A DNA stretch of 34,566 nt from an uncultured Clostridium sp. (GTDB lineage Bacteria > Bacillota > Clostridia > TANB77 > CAG-508), in the NCBI GenBank assembly GCA_930990645.1, contig CAKNQJ010000007.1, positions 1 to 34,566 on the forward strand, given 5' to 3'. Below are positions 11,925 to 20,349 of this stretch, piece after piece (position 1 is the first letter of the stretch; every line of letters starts with the position of its first letter). The notes under the pieces were generated by a model that saw nothing but the letters and a program-made list of their open reading frames with translations, was not told where the DNA came from and ran no database searches. The position numbers and the translations under genes were made by a program.

Positions 11925-12785
11925 TTAGATTAAATTAAATGGGTCAATTGCTTTGCACAATCCAATATTATCACAAATAGTATTGTTTCGTGTAACAACA
12001 AAACCAGGAATTTGTACTAGTGAGAAATCAATTGGGATATTCTCACCTTCATACCGGTCATTTTTATACGGTCCATGACCAGCTACGCCGTATTCAGCTC
12101 GAACATCCATTGCCATAGTTCTAACTTGAACTTCGAATACCAGTCCATCCGGTTTCTTAATGATAGCATGTAGACCCTGATATCCATTTTTCTTTGGACC
12201 TATTATATAGTCCTTTACATTAGCTTCAAATCCATTCATAATATAGCTCTTTGCTGGAACTATAATGTCTGGATTGTTTTTGGAATCAAATCCGCTAGAC
12301 AAAATTGGCTCTGCTTCAGCCAAAATACATTTACGTTCTTTGATAAAGAACTCAATTATTTTGTTCATTACTTGATACGCTGCTTTTATTGATCGCATAG
12401 TATCAGTTGGTGTAGAACACAGTACAATTCGAAATCCTAAAAGGTCTCTTACCTTTTCCAACGAATTGCCTTTTCTAAGATACAAACGAATTTTTTCATT
12501 TGTACCAATGAAGTCTTTAAGACGCCTTGTCAGTCTAAAGCCAACTTGCAATTCGCCTTTTAGATCCCGCATATGCTCTTTCAAGCTATAAAATTCTTGT
12601 TCTAAAAGAATTAATTTGTTTACTTCCTTTATGTCGTAGAACTCCTCTAGCTTATTAGCATACAGGCTTGCATACATTGAGCCATCTTCCCGTAACTTTG
12701 CAATATAGCCTTTCCATACTTCATCCATAGAAGATGAATTATAGACTACTTCAGCTAAATCTGGATATAGAATTTTTTTGTTCAT
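11925..12785 (-). CDS. stand-alone RelA/SpoT-type nucleotidyltransferase
   Basis: A 286-residue protein with a RelA/SpoT synthetase-type domain and no HD hydrolase, TGS or ACT domain. Visible elements are RDLLGFRIVL (Asp114, the metal-binding position), KDYIIGPKKNGYQGLH (191-206, with the stacking Tyr) and FEVQVRTMAMD (Glu218 and Gln220). The G-loop region upstream is less canonical than in RelQ or RelP. It may make (p)ppGpp or a related nucleotide, or modify RNA as toxSAS enzymes do; the sequence cannot decide. The ATG at 12785 is chosen because AAAGGA lies 11 bases before it and touches the alternative ATG at 12797. Base composition is visibly richer in G and C than its neighbours, suggesting transfer. 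It has its own promoter. Confidence 0.82.
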   Translation of the reverse strand: MNKKILYPDLAEVVYNSSSMDEVWKGYIAKLREDGSMYASLYANKLEEFYDIKEVNKLILLEQEFYSLKEHMRDLKGELQVGFRLTRRLKDFIGTNEKIRLYLRKGNSLEKVRDLLGFRIVLCSTPTDTMRSIKAAYQVMNKIIEFFIKERKCILAEAEPILSSGFDSKNNPDIIVPAKSYIMNGFEANVKDYIIGPKKNGYQGLHAIIKKPDGLVFEVQVRTMAMDVRAEYGVAGHGPYKNDRYEGENIPIDFSLVQIPGFVVTRNNTICDNIGLCKAIDPFNLI

Positions 12786-12875
12786 AAGAATACTCATCCT
12801 TTCTGTCTACTCCTTAGTTATCCCCACATAGTTTAACTTCTACTCTCAATAAGTTTATTGAAAACTTATGTAATA

Positions 12876-12904
12876 ATTATACCATACTTGTAAACTGTTT
12901 ACAA
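12876..12904 (-). promoter_or_regulatory. promoter with operator-like palindrome for the RelA/SpoT-like gene
   Basis: TTGTAA (12899-12904) and TATAAT (12876-12881) are 17 bases apart with an extended TGG before the -10 box. The -35 box is part of a perfect palindrome, TTGTAAAC and GTTTACAA around one base (12888-12904). A dimeric repressor bound there would block RNA polymerase. The leader to the ATG is about 84 bases. Confidence 0.75.
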
Positions 12905-13070
12905 TAATTGTGTTTAATATATTTCTGTGAAAACTTAGACTTATCAATGTTTATTTTGATTATGTATAAAACAGCGTGTGCTTATTGTGTATAAATATAT
13001 TAAAACTTGCCTATACAATATAAAAACACATTAATTTATACAAGCTTCATATTAAGTATAGCTATAATCT

Positions 13071-13385
13071 TTATATTTTATTATAATAATCTTGTGAATT
13101 ATGAAAAATATGTAGAATAAAAACTTCATGAGTGTCATTATTGACTTGATAGATTACAACATAATTGTTGACTGGTAATTTTCGGTAATTATTTGAATTG
13201 CCATAGATTTCAACTTTTTTGTATCTTTTTGGAAAAAAATTGAGGTTAGCTATTGCAGTTAATATACTTTTCCCTATGTTATATGATGTAGATGGCTCCT
13301 TTAGATAAAATTCAATGTAAAATTGAATTTGCTGCAGATCGATAAGTGCCTTTGGAGCCCATATAATTTTATATTCATTTTTCAA
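13071..13385 (-). CDS. RelE/ParE superfamily toxin
   Basis: About 104 residues, matching the size and pattern of the RelE/ParE toxin superfamily: a start with YKIIWAPKALIDLQQIQFYI (the early helix pair), then a beta-rich half with YRKLPVNNYVVIYQVNN and a C-terminal VFILHIFHNSQDYY. Such toxins either cut mRNA on the ribosome or poison gyrase; which one cannot be told. The likely start is a TTG at 13385, overlapping the last codons of the antitoxin gene; GGAGG lies 12 bases ahead. An open frame extends upstream to 13523 but runs in another frame through the antitoxin gene and is not real. No obvious terminator follows. Confidence 0.8.
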   Translation of the reverse strand: MKNEYKIIWAPKALIDLQQIQFYIEFYLKEPSTSYNIGKSILTAIANLNFFPKRYKKVEIYGNSNNYRKLPVNNYVVIYQVNNDTHEVFILHIFHNSQDYYNKI

Positions 13386-13728
13386 TATTATACTTCGCCT
13401 CCATTTCTGCCACAACATCTTCCATTGGTATTCCTTTTCCGTCTTTAATTTCTTGTACAGCCTCTTCAATCTGCTCCCACAAATTCTTCTGGAACTCTTC
13501 AAAAGAAGCATAATGCTTGTCAAAATGCTCTGCCACTAGCCTTTCTATTCTTTCTTCCTCTGTTTCTGCTTTCGTATTAATTATTTCTTCATATGCCTCA
13601 TCACTTAAAACAACTAAATCATTAGTTCCATTTTTTGTAATGTACATAGGTTCTTTTGTTTCATGGCAAATTTTAGAAATCTCATTATAATTATTTCTTA
13701 AATCTGCACAAGGTCTAATTAGTGCCAT
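13375..13728 (-). CDS. Phd/YefM-type antitoxin
   Basis: A 117-residue protein. Residues 1-60 fit the Phd/YefM DNA-binding fold: MALIRPCADLRNNYNEIS, then EPMYITKNGTNDLVVLSDEAYEEI. The acidic C-terminal half is long and helical and would wrap the toxin encoded next to it. An AGGAGG site precedes the ATG. The gene order antitoxin then toxin, with overlapping ends, is typical. Promoter and operator are at 13758-13787, consistent with autorepression by the toxin-antitoxin complex. The C-terminal region is longer than in short YefM proteins. Confidence 0.88.
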   Translation of the reverse strand: MALIRPCADLRNNYNEISKICHETKEPMYITKNGTNDLVVLSDEAYEEIINTKAETEEERIERLVAEHFDKHYASFEEFQKNLWEQIEEAVQEIKDGKGIPMEDVVAEMEAKYNIEK

Positions 13729-13757
13729 ATAAATCCCTCCTCGTTTTTGATAGGCAA

Positions 13758-13787
13758 ATTATATCATAATTATTGTATGAATACAAT
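13758..13787 (-). promoter_or_regulatory. toxin-antitoxin promoter with autoregulatory palindrome
   Basis: TTGTAT (13781-13786) and TATAAT (13758-13763) are 17 bases apart on the minus strand. The perfect palindrome ATTGTAT-GA-ATACAAT (13772-13787) covers the -35 box and part of the spacer, the expected place for a Phd-type operator. Confidence 0.75.
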
Positions 13788-13801
13788 AGTTTTTAGTAAT
13801 A

Positions 13802-13894
13802 ATGTTACAATTCACAGCTATTCTTTCTATAACTGTGAATTGTAACATATTTAAAATGAATTTAAAGTCCGCACAGGTAGTTCGGAATTAAAAT
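13802..13894. repeat. palindrome plus half of the nested-repeat framework
   Basis: A perfect 16-bp inverted repeat, ATGTTACAATTCACAG at 13802-13817 and its complement at 13833-13848, is followed by TTTAAAGTCCGCACAGG and TAGTTC (13861-13882). The second part, read on the other strand, matches the right half of the element at 24925-25082 (CCCTGCGCGGACTTTAAAT). It lies directly after the thrS stop. Confidence 0.65.
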
Positions 13895-13899
13895 CCCAC

Positions 13900-15810
13900 C
13901 TATTTTGCAAACGTATCTATTTCTTCTACTACTTTTGCTATAAACTCATCTACATCCATTGCACCGATGTCTCCATCTTTTCTAGAACGTACTCCAACTG
14001 TTCCAGCCTCTTTCTCCTTATCTCCAACAACTAGCATGTATGGTATTTTTTGAAGTTGTGCCTCTCTTATCTTGTATCCTATTTTTTCATTTCTGTCATC
14101 TACTTCTACTCTAATTCCTACATCTTCTAGTTTTGCTTTTACTTCATTTGCATAGTCATTGTGAGCATCTGCAATTGGAAGTAACTTTACTTGTACTGGT
14201 GCAAGCCATGTTGGGAATGCTCCTGCATAGTTTTCAATTAATACGCCAATAAATCTTTCTATACTTCCAAATATAACTCTGTGAAGCATAACTGGTCTAT
14301 GTTTTTCTCCGTCCACACCAATGTATGTTAAATCAAATCTTTCTGGCATTTGGAAATCTAATTGTATAGTACCACATTGCCATTCACGTCCTAAAGAATC
14401 TTTGATATGGAAGTCTATCTTTGGACCATAGAACGCTCCATCTCCTTCGTTTAATTCAAATGGCATGTCCATATCTTTAAGCACTTTCTTTAATGCACTT
14501 TCTGCCATCTCCCATTGTTCATCAGATCCCATTGAATCATCTGGTCTTGTAGAAAGTTCAACTGTATATTCAAATCCAAATATACTGTATACCTCATCAA
14601 CAAGTTTCATAATTCCGGCTATTTCTGATTCGATTTGCTCTGGTAAGCAGAATATATGTGCATCATCTTGTGTAAAGCATCTTACTCTGAATAATCCATT
14701 TAATTCACCTGATTTTTCATGTCTATGAACTAGTCCTAATTCTCCTGCTCTTATTGGTAGGTCCTTGTATGAATGCATTTTGCTCTTGTATACAATCATT
14801 CCACCTGGGCAATTCATTGGCTTAATTCCATAATCTACATCATCTATTTTTGTTGTATACATGTTTTCTTTGTAGTGGTCCCAATGTCCTGAACGATGCC
14901 ATAATTCTTCATTTAATATCATAGGAGTTTTTATTTCAACATAACCATTTCTTCTATGAATATCTCTCCAAAAATCTTCTAACACATTTCTTAGTACCAT
15001 ACCTTTTGGTAAGAAGAATGGGAAACCAGGTCCTTCTGGAGCTATCATAAATAACTCTAACTCTTTTCCTAATTTCTTATGGTCACGTTTCTTTGCTTCT
15101 TCTAACATGTTTAAATACTCATCAAGTTGGCTTGCTTTAGGGAATGAAATACCATAAAATCTTTGAAGCATTTTATTATGCTCGTCCCCTCTCCAGTATG
15201 CACCTGAGGAAGAAAGTATTTTTACAGCTTTTACTTTTCCAGTACTCATCAAATGAGGTCCAGCACATAAATCTGTAAAGTCACCTTGTTTATAGAAAGA
15301 AATTTCTTCACCTTCTGGAAGTTCTTCTATTAACTCAACCTTGTAGTCCTCTCCTTGCTCTTTCATGAATTTTATAGCTTCATCTCTTGAAAGAGTAAAT
15401 CTTTCTATAGGCAAATCCTCTTTTATAATCTTCTTCATTTCTGCTTCTATCTTTTCAAAATCATCAGAAGAAATATTTTCCTTAACATCAAAATCATAAT
15501 AGAAACCTTTATCTATAGCAGGACCTATTGTCAATTTAATTTCATTTCCATAAATTCTTTTTATAGCTTGTGCCATAATGTGAGATGTAGTATGCCAATA
15601 TGCTTTCTTTCCATCTTCACTATTTTCAAAAGTAAGGATTTCTACCTCTGCATCATCCTCTAATTTGTATCTTAAATCTCTAACCTCTCCATTAACCTTA
15701 GCACAAGTAGCATTTCTTGCTAACCCTTCACTAATCTCTTTTGCTAAATCAAGTACACTAATACCTTTTTGCACCTCTTTTACAGATCCATCCTTTAATG
15801 TAATCTTCAT
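13900..15810 (-). CDS. thrS: threonyl-tRNA synthetase
   Basis: ThrS charges tRNA-Thr. The 636-residue protein has the standard four parts: TGS domain (about 1-62), editing domain with HTTSHIMAQ, class II catalytic core with PMNCPGG carrying the zinc-binding Cys, and the C-terminal anticodon-binding domain. The ATG at 15810 has AAAGGAAG nine bases before it; the 13 codons open upstream belong to a GGGACA-type repeat and are not counted. A T-box leader (15974-16348) controls it, so it should be induced when uncharged tRNA-Thr builds up. Family and regulation are firm. Confidence 0.97.
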   Translation of the reverse strand: MKITLKDGSVKEVQKGISVLDLAKEISEGLARNATCAKVNGEVRDLRYKLEDDAEVEILTFENSEDGKKAYWHTTSHIMAQAIKRIYGNEIKLTIGPAIDKGFYYDFDVKENISSDDFEKIEAEMKKIIKEDLPIERFTLSRDEAIKFMKEQGEDYKVELIEELPEGEEISFYKQGDFTDLCAGPHLMSTGKVKAVKILSSSGAYWRGDEHNKMLQRFYGISFPKASQLDEYLNMLEEAKKRDHKKLGKELELFMIAPEGPGFPFFLPKGMVLRNVLEDFWRDIHRRNGYVEIKTPMILNEELWHRSGHWDHYKENMYTTKIDDVDYGIKPMNCPGGMIVYKSKMHSYKDLPIRAGELGLVHRHEKSGELNGLFRVRCFTQDDAHIFCLPEQIESEIAGIMKLVDEVYSIFGFEYTVELSTRPDDSMGSDEQWEMAESALKKVLKDMDMPFELNEGDGAFYGPKIDFHIKDSLGREWQCGTIQLDFQMPERFDLTYIGVDGEKHRPVMLHRVIFGSIERFIGVLIENYAGAFPTWLAPVQVKLLPIADAHNDYANEVKAKLEDVGIRVEVDDRNEKIGYKIREAQLQKIPYMLVVGDKEKEAGTVGVRSRKDGDIGAMDVDEFIAKVVEEIDTFAK

Positions 15811-15831
15811 AAAAATCAACTTCCTTTCTTT

Positions 15832-15890
15832 TTTGACACTTGGGGACACTCCTTTTTGTCAATTTTTCTTTACACTTGGGGACACTCCTT
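15832..15890 (+). repeat. tandem GGGGACACTCC repeat in the thrS leader
   Basis: ACACTTGGGGACACTCC occurs twice, 37 bases apart, with a GTCAA-containing loop between. It lies between the T-box terminator and the thrS start, so it is transcribed in every full-length thrS mRNA. Confidence 0.7.
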
Positions 15891-15973
15891 AAACGTTTGA
15901 TTAATAATTCAAATGAACTACTGTCCCTTTTGTTAATTTTCTTTTACACTTTTAGAGCGTCCATAACCGGAAC

Positions 15974-16016
15974 AAAGCACTCCTCTAGCAAGACTTAATT
16001 GCCAGAGGGGTGCTTT
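15974..16016 (-). terminator. T-box terminator hairpin
   Basis: AAAGCACCCCTCTGGCA pairs with its complement at 15974-15990, giving about 17 pairs with two G-U-type exchanges and a nine-base loop. The following T stretch is short (GCTTTGTTCC). It is the regulated terminator of the thrS T-box. Confidence 0.85.
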
Positions 16017-16160
16017 ATATAACACGGTTCCACCCTTTGTTTCACTCTAAATTACTTTTAACGCAAGCCCTACGTCTAGTTTTTCCTTTGAACTTAGGTA
16101 TACACATTTTCTTTAGCCTACATGTTGATTGTATAGACATTCCTTTCAAATCAACACTTA

Positions 16161-16218
16161 AGGTCTGTCCCTTTTGTCCAAGTTTTTGGACAAAATCTAG
16201 TGTCCCTAACGTCCAAGT
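16161..16218 (-). repeat. GGGACA-type hairpin inside the T-box leader, word TTGGACAAAA
   Basis: On the minus strand GTTAGGGACACTAG is followed by a perfect TTTTGTCCAA/TTGGACAAAA hairpin and then GGGACAGACC. The layout is the same as at 9229, 26424 and 27309, but here the unit is placed between stem I and the T-box core. Confidence 0.7.
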
Positions 16219-16354
16219 TTTGCTAGAAACAATGAGGTAGTTTTTCAAATATGTTTATTTAGAATAGCTTTCAGCCTACGACTATTCCTCTCTTGAAACA
16301 ACCTTTATTTTACTTTTTCTCATTTATGTTTTTGTCAATATTACTATGTTTTTC

Positions 16355-16384
16355 ATTATACTACCTTTTAGAGTATTATGTCAA
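16355..16384 (-). promoter_or_regulatory. thrS promoter
   Basis: TTGACA (16379-16384) and TATAAT (16355-16360) are 18 bases apart on the minus strand, starting 14 bases after the stop of the upstream gene. Transcription would begin near 16348, giving the start of the T-box leader. Confidence 0.8.
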
Positions 16385-16397
16385 TATTTTTTTGCTT

Positions 16398-16799
16398 TTA
16401 TATTACAGAAATATATAATCCCATTACTACGACTTCTACAGCACCTACTGCTAATCCTGTTATTCCCATCCATCTGCCTGTTTGTTTTTCTGGTTTAAAT
16501 GTTGCTACTCCAATAATTCCAAGTATTGTTGCAACAATTCCACAAGGCAATCCAAACATAAAAATTCCTATCATTGAGAATATAAAACTTATTAGTCCAC
16601 ATGCATTAACATTTTTATTTGCTGTACCAGATGTTTGTTGATATGCTTGTTGTTGTGTTTGCTCGGTTGCAGTTGAGTTAAGCACTTGACGTACTTCTGC
16701 ATTATATCCTGTATTTTGCTCAGTACTACTATTTGTTGTTTCAACATTCTCTACTTTTCCCACATTTTCGTTTGTTTTTGGCTCCATGTTTTCATCCAT
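16398..16799 (-). CDS. DUF4190-like small membrane protein
   Basis: A 133-residue protein. Residues 1-62 are polar, rich in Asn, Gln, Thr and Glu, and probably disordered. Residues 66-133 form two hydrophobic helices separated by a short loop (FKPEKQTGRWMG), the pattern of DUF4190 membrane proteins, with glycines throughout the helices. AGGAGG stands before the ATG. The function of the family is unknown. It lies 66 bases after the pgi stop on the same strand and may share its transcript. Confidence 0.75.
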   Translation of the reverse strand: MDENMEPKTNENVGKVENVETTNSSTEQNTGYNAEVRQVLNSTATEQTQQQAYQQTSGTANKNVNACGLISFIFSMIGIFMFGLPCGIVATILGIIGVATFKPEKQTGRWMGITGLAVGAVEVVVMGLYISVI

Positions 16800-16865
16800 A
16801 ATAATTTCCTCCTTTTATTTATTAATATATTTTATTGAAAACAATGAATTATTTTCAATTATGGA

Positions 16866-18179
16866 TTATTTTGTATAACCAGGTTTTTCTAATAACTTAA
16901 ACATATTCGTTTTGTATTTCTCTACTCCTGGTTGATTGAATGGATTAATTCCTAAAATTGAACCAGACATGGCACATGCAAGTTCAAAGAAATATATCAA
17001 TTGTCCCATATTGTTTGCATCTAATTTTTCTATGTTTATCAATATATTTGGAACATCTCCATCTGTGTGTGCTGCAATAGTTCCTTCCATCGCTTTTTTG
17101 TTTACAAAGTCTAAAGTTTTTCCTTCCAAATAGTTTAAATTATCTAAGTCATCTTCTTCAAGTTTCATCATTATATCATTATTTGATTTTTCTATATTTA
17201 TTACAGTTTCAAATAAATTTCTTCTTCCCTCTTGGATGTATTGACCTAATGAATGTAAATCTGTTGTAAATTCTGCACCTGATGGATATATACCTTTTTG
17301 CTCTTTTCCTTCACTTTCTCCAAATAATTGCTTCCACCATTCTATAAAATAATGCATCTTTGGCTCATATGATACTAAAATTTCTGTATTTTTCTCTTTT
17401 TCATATAACATATTTCTTATTACTGCATATTTATAGCATTCGTTATATTTCAAGTTATCATCAGAATACCTATCTTGAGCAATTCTCGCACCTTCCATTA
17501 GCTCATTTATATTAATTCCTGCTACTGCAATTGGTAAAAGTCCTACTGCTGTAAGAACAGAATATCTACCACCAACATTGTCTGGTATTACAAATGTAGT
17601 ATATTTTTCCTTTTTAGCAAGTTCTTTTAGTGCACCTTTATTAGCATCTGTCGTAACATAAATCCTACTTCTTGCCTCTTTTAGACTGTATTTATTTTCC
17701 ATTATCTCTCTAAAAATTCTAAAAGCAATTGCAGGCTCTGTTGTAGTTCCAGACTTAGATATAACATTTATTGAAATATCTTTGTCTCCTATGTAATCTA
17801 TTAAATCATTTATATAATTTGTGCTTAAATTATTTCCAACATACAAAATCTGAGGTGTTTTTCTTATGGATTTATCTTGCATATTATAAAAAGTATTTGT
17901 AAGTGACTCTATAACAGCTCTTGCTCCTAAGTATGAGCCTCCAATTCCAATTACTAGTAAAATATCTGAATTAGATTGGATTTTTTTTGCAGCTTTTTTT
18001 ATTTTTTCAAACTCATCTTTATCATAATTAGTTGGTAAATTAAGCCAACCGCAAAACTCTTTTTCATCTTCTGCTTTTTCATGTAATTTCTTATGGATTT
18101 CAGCAACTTGTTTTGCATACTTCATTACATTTTTCTCAAATACCCTAGTATATTCAAAATTAACCTTAATGTTCCCCAT
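16866..18179 (-). CDS. pgi: glucose-6-phosphate isomerase
   Basis: Pgi interconverts glucose-6-phosphate and fructose-6-phosphate in glycolysis and gluconeogenesis. The 437-residue protein is of the short bacterial type. Landmarks are [12 protein letters not shown] (about 76-88), the phosphate-binding [11 protein letters not shown] at about 140, [14 protein letters not shown] with the catalytic Arg-containing loop, the HSLGQY region with the conserved His, and the late [10 protein letters not shown] motif. AGGAGG precedes the ATG. A GGGGAC palindrome lies about 105 bases upstream of the start, in the gap to the ABC genes. Confidence 0.96.
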   Translation of the reverse strand: MGNIKVNFEYTRVFEKNVMKYAKQVAEIHKKLHEKAEDEKEFCGWLNLPTNYDKDEFEKIKKAAKKIQSNSDILLVIGIGGSYLGARAVIESLTNTFYNMQDKSIRKTPQILYVGNNLSTNYINDLIDYIGDKDISINVISKSGTTTEPAIAFRIFREIMENKYSLKEARSRIYVTTDANKGALKELAKKEKYTTFVIPDNVGGRYSVLTAVGLLPIAVAGININELMEGARIAQDRYSDDNLKYNECYKYAVIRNMLYEKEKNTEILVSYEPKMHYFIEWWKQLFGESEGKEQKGIYPSGAEFTTDLHSLGQYIQEGRRNLFETVINIEKSNNDIMMKLEEDDLDNLNYLEGKTLDFVNKKAMEGTIAAHTDGDVPNILINIEKLDANNMGQLIYFFELACAMSGSILGINPFNQPGVEKYKTNMFKLLEKPGYTK

Positions 18180-18283
18180 ACTCTTCCTCCTTTGTATATT
18201 ATATTATTTCTCTGCATATATGATATTATACAAAAAGATTTTTAGCAAGGGATTTTTACAAAAAAATGTAATTTTTCGCAAAT

Positions 18284-18312
18284 GTGCAATTGGGGACTGT
18301 CCCCAATTGCAC
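18284..18312. repeat. perfect GGGGAC palindrome, word GTGCAATT
   Basis: GTGCAATTGGGGAC and its exact complement surround one central base. It lies 20 bases after the stop of the ABC gene at 18333. The same word appears at 22104-22131, on the other side of the two ABC genes. Confidence 0.8.
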
Positions 18313-18332
18313 AAATCGTTTACATAATTCTG

Positions 18333-20192
18333 TTATTCTATCTCAATTGCTCCAGTGTATAAGCCATAGTACATACCTTTTTTAGCTATTAGTTCTTGAT
18401 GGTTTCCTCTTTCTATAATTCTTCCATGATCTAGTACCATTATTAAATCTGAGTTTCTTATTGTAGAAAGCCTATGTGCTATAACGAAAACTGTTCTTCC
18501 TTTCATAAGCTTATCCATTCCATCTTGCACTATTTTTTCTGTACGTGTGTCTATGCTTGATGTTGCTTCGTCTAGTATTAGTACTGGTGCATTGTCCAAT
18601 GCCGCTCTAGCTATTGATAGAAGCTGTCTTTGTCCTTGTGATAGTCCTTCTCCATTTCCTGTAATGACTGTGTCATATCCTTGTGGCAAATGCTTAATAA
18701 ATTGGTCTGCATTTGCAAGTTTTGCTGCTGCATATACTTCTTCGTCTGTTGCTTCAGGTCTTGAGTAACGGATGTTGTCTTTTATTGTTCCTGTAAATAA
18801 GCTTGTGTCTTGAAGTACCATTCCAAGTGACCTTCTTAAATCTGCTTTCTTTATTTTTTGTATGTTTATTCCATCATAACGTATCTTTCCGCTTTGTATA
18901 TCATAGAAACGGTTGATTAAATTTGTAATTGTTGTTTTTCCCGCTCCTGTTGCTCCAACGAATGAAACTTTTTGTCCCTCTTTTGCTTCTAGCGAAATGT
19001 CATGTAATACTACTTTTTTGTCTGTATATCCAAATACTACATCAGAAAATGTAACACGTCCTCTTAGTCTTGCATATGTAATTCTTCCATCATGATGTGG
19101 ATGTTTCCATGCCCACAATCCAGTTCTTTCTTCTGTCTCTACTAATTTACCGTTTTCCATCTTAGCATTAACAAGTGTAACATATCCATCGTCTTCTTCT
19201 GATTTTTCATCAATTAGTTTGAATATTCTTTCTGCACCTGCTAAGGCCATTGCAATAAAGTTCATTTGTTGTGATACTTGACCTAGTGGGTTTGTAAATG
19301 ATTTTACATATTGTAAGAATGCTGCAATGCTACCAATTGATAGGATTCCATTTACTGAAAGAATACCACCAATTACTGCTACTAATACATATCCAAGGTT
19401 ACCTATATTTAAAATACATGGCATTAATATATTTGCATATGTATTTGCACTAGTTGCACTATCACATAAATCTTCGTTTAGTTCATCAAATCTTTTCATG
19501 TTTTCTTTTTCATGACAGAATACTTTAACGACCTTTTGTCCTTCTATCATTTCTTCAATATATCCATTTACTTTTCCTAAATCTTCTTGTTGTTTTACGA
19601 AAAACCTTGAACTATTTCCACCTAAATATCTTGCAACAAATGTCATAATAATAACCATAGCAATTACTACTAATGTCAAATATATATTTGTTGTAAACAT
19701 TGAAATAAGTACTGTTATCATTGTAATAACTGCTGAGAACACTTGTGGAATACTTTGACTTAGGCATTGTCTTAATGCGTCTACGTCATTTGTATAAGTA
19801 CTCATCGTTTCACCATGTGAGTGACTATCAAAATATCCTATTGGCAAAGTTTGCATATGTTCGAACATTTCTGTACGAATCTTATTTAATATACCTTGCG
19901 AGATATTAATCATTAATCTGTTGTACACATATGTAGCAATAATTCCAACTAGATATATCCCTGCCATACCTAGTATAGCTTGTAATAAAGAGCTGAAGTC
20001 GGGATTTTGCTGTCCTATTAATGGCACAATGTAGTTATCTATTAATTGTTGGATAAATTGTATTCCTATAACACTGGCAATAGCACTTACAATAATCGCT
20101 ACAAACACAATAAAAAATTGCAATTTGTATGTTGTGAATACATATTTCAAAAGTCTAAACACTGTTTTTGATTTTTTTGTTTTCTTCCCCAT
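18333..20192 (-). CDS. ABC exporter half-transporter, catalytically complete subunit
   Basis: A 619-residue fusion of a six-helix membrane domain (about 15-330) and an ATPase domain (about 370-610). Walker A GATGAGKTT, signature LSQGQRQLLSIARA and Walker B VLILDEATSSID with the catalytic Glu are all intact, as is the H-loop AHRLST. It belongs to the multidrug/lipid-type ABC exporters. The ATG at 20192 follows AAAGGA; a GTG three codons earlier is too close to that site. With the gene at 20336, which has a degenerate ATPase site, it probably forms a heterodimer of the LmrCD/BmrCD type. The substrate is unknown. marR lies at the head of the cluster. Confidence 0.93.
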   Translation of the reverse strand: MGKKTKKSKTVFRLLKYVFTTYKLQFFIVFVAIIVSAIASVIGIQFIQQLIDNYIVPLIGQQNPDFSSLLQAILGMAGIYLVGIIATYVYNRLMINISQGILNKIRTEMFEHMQTLPIGYFDSHSHGETMSTYTNDVDALRQCLSQSIPQVFSAVITMITVLISMFTTNIYLTLVVIAMVIIMTFVARYLGGNSSRFFVKQQEDLGKVNGYIEEMIEGQKVVKVFCHEKENMKRFDELNEDLCDSATSANTYANILMPCILNIGNLGYVLVAVIGGILSVNGILSIGSIAAFLQYVKSFTNPLGQVSQQMNFIAMALAGAERIFKLIDEKSEEDDGYVTLVNAKMENGKLVETEERTGLWAWKHPHHDGRITYARLRGRVTFSDVVFGYTDKKVVLHDISLEAKEGQKVSFVGATGAGKTTITNLINRFYDIQSGKIRYDGINIQKIKKADLRRSLGMVLQDTSLFTGTIKDNIRYSRPEATDEEVYAAAKLANADQFIKHLPQGYDTVITGNGEGLSQGQRQLLSIARAALDNAPVLILDEATSSIDTRTEKIVQDGMDKLMKGRTVFVIAHRLSTIRNSDLIMVLDHGRIIERGNHQELIAKKGMYYGLYTGAIEIE

Positions 20193-20223
20193 TTTTCTCA
20201 CTATCCTTTCTTAGGTTATACTC

Positions 20224-20349
20224 AGTTTTAAAAAGAATTAAATTTTGGCTAGGAAAACGAGTTTGAAATTTATGAGGCGTACTCCTTGTACGTTGATTAA
20301 ATTTCAAATGAAGTTTGACAACGCCAAAATTGTAATTATTTTTCAAACT
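20224..20349. mobile_element. hairpin MITE-like element, copy B
   Basis: A 126-bp palindromic element closely matching copy C at 31496 and, less closely, copy A at 11676. It fills the gap between the two ABC genes. Its right end overlaps the last codons of the upstream ABC gene, whose stop at 20336 is element sequence. Confidence 0.78.

Larger units (their letters stand above)
15974..16348 (-). promoter_or_regulatory. T-box riboswitch, threonine
   Basis: The minus strand carries the T-box core AGGGTGGAACCGTG (16023-16036), followed at once by a terminator hairpin. Upstream are a GAGAG motif and the GAATAG...CTATTC hairpin of a stem I domain. The likely specifier is ACC near 16236-16238, a threonine codon, in a stretch reading ACTACCTC; this assignment is inferred from context. 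The UGGA in the core would pair with the tRNA 3' end. The leader is long because a GGGACA-type hairpin (16161-16218) sits inside it. Confidence 0.88.

Noticed and set aside
13386..13523. 46-codon upstream extension of the ParE-type toxin
   Set aside because: It runs out of frame through the antitoxin gene and adds basic residues unlike the family.
16042..16248. 68-codon minus-strand frame between thrS and the DUF4190-like gene
   Set aside because: It lies inside the T-box leader, covers the T-box core flank and a GGGACA repeat, and has no ribosome binding site.
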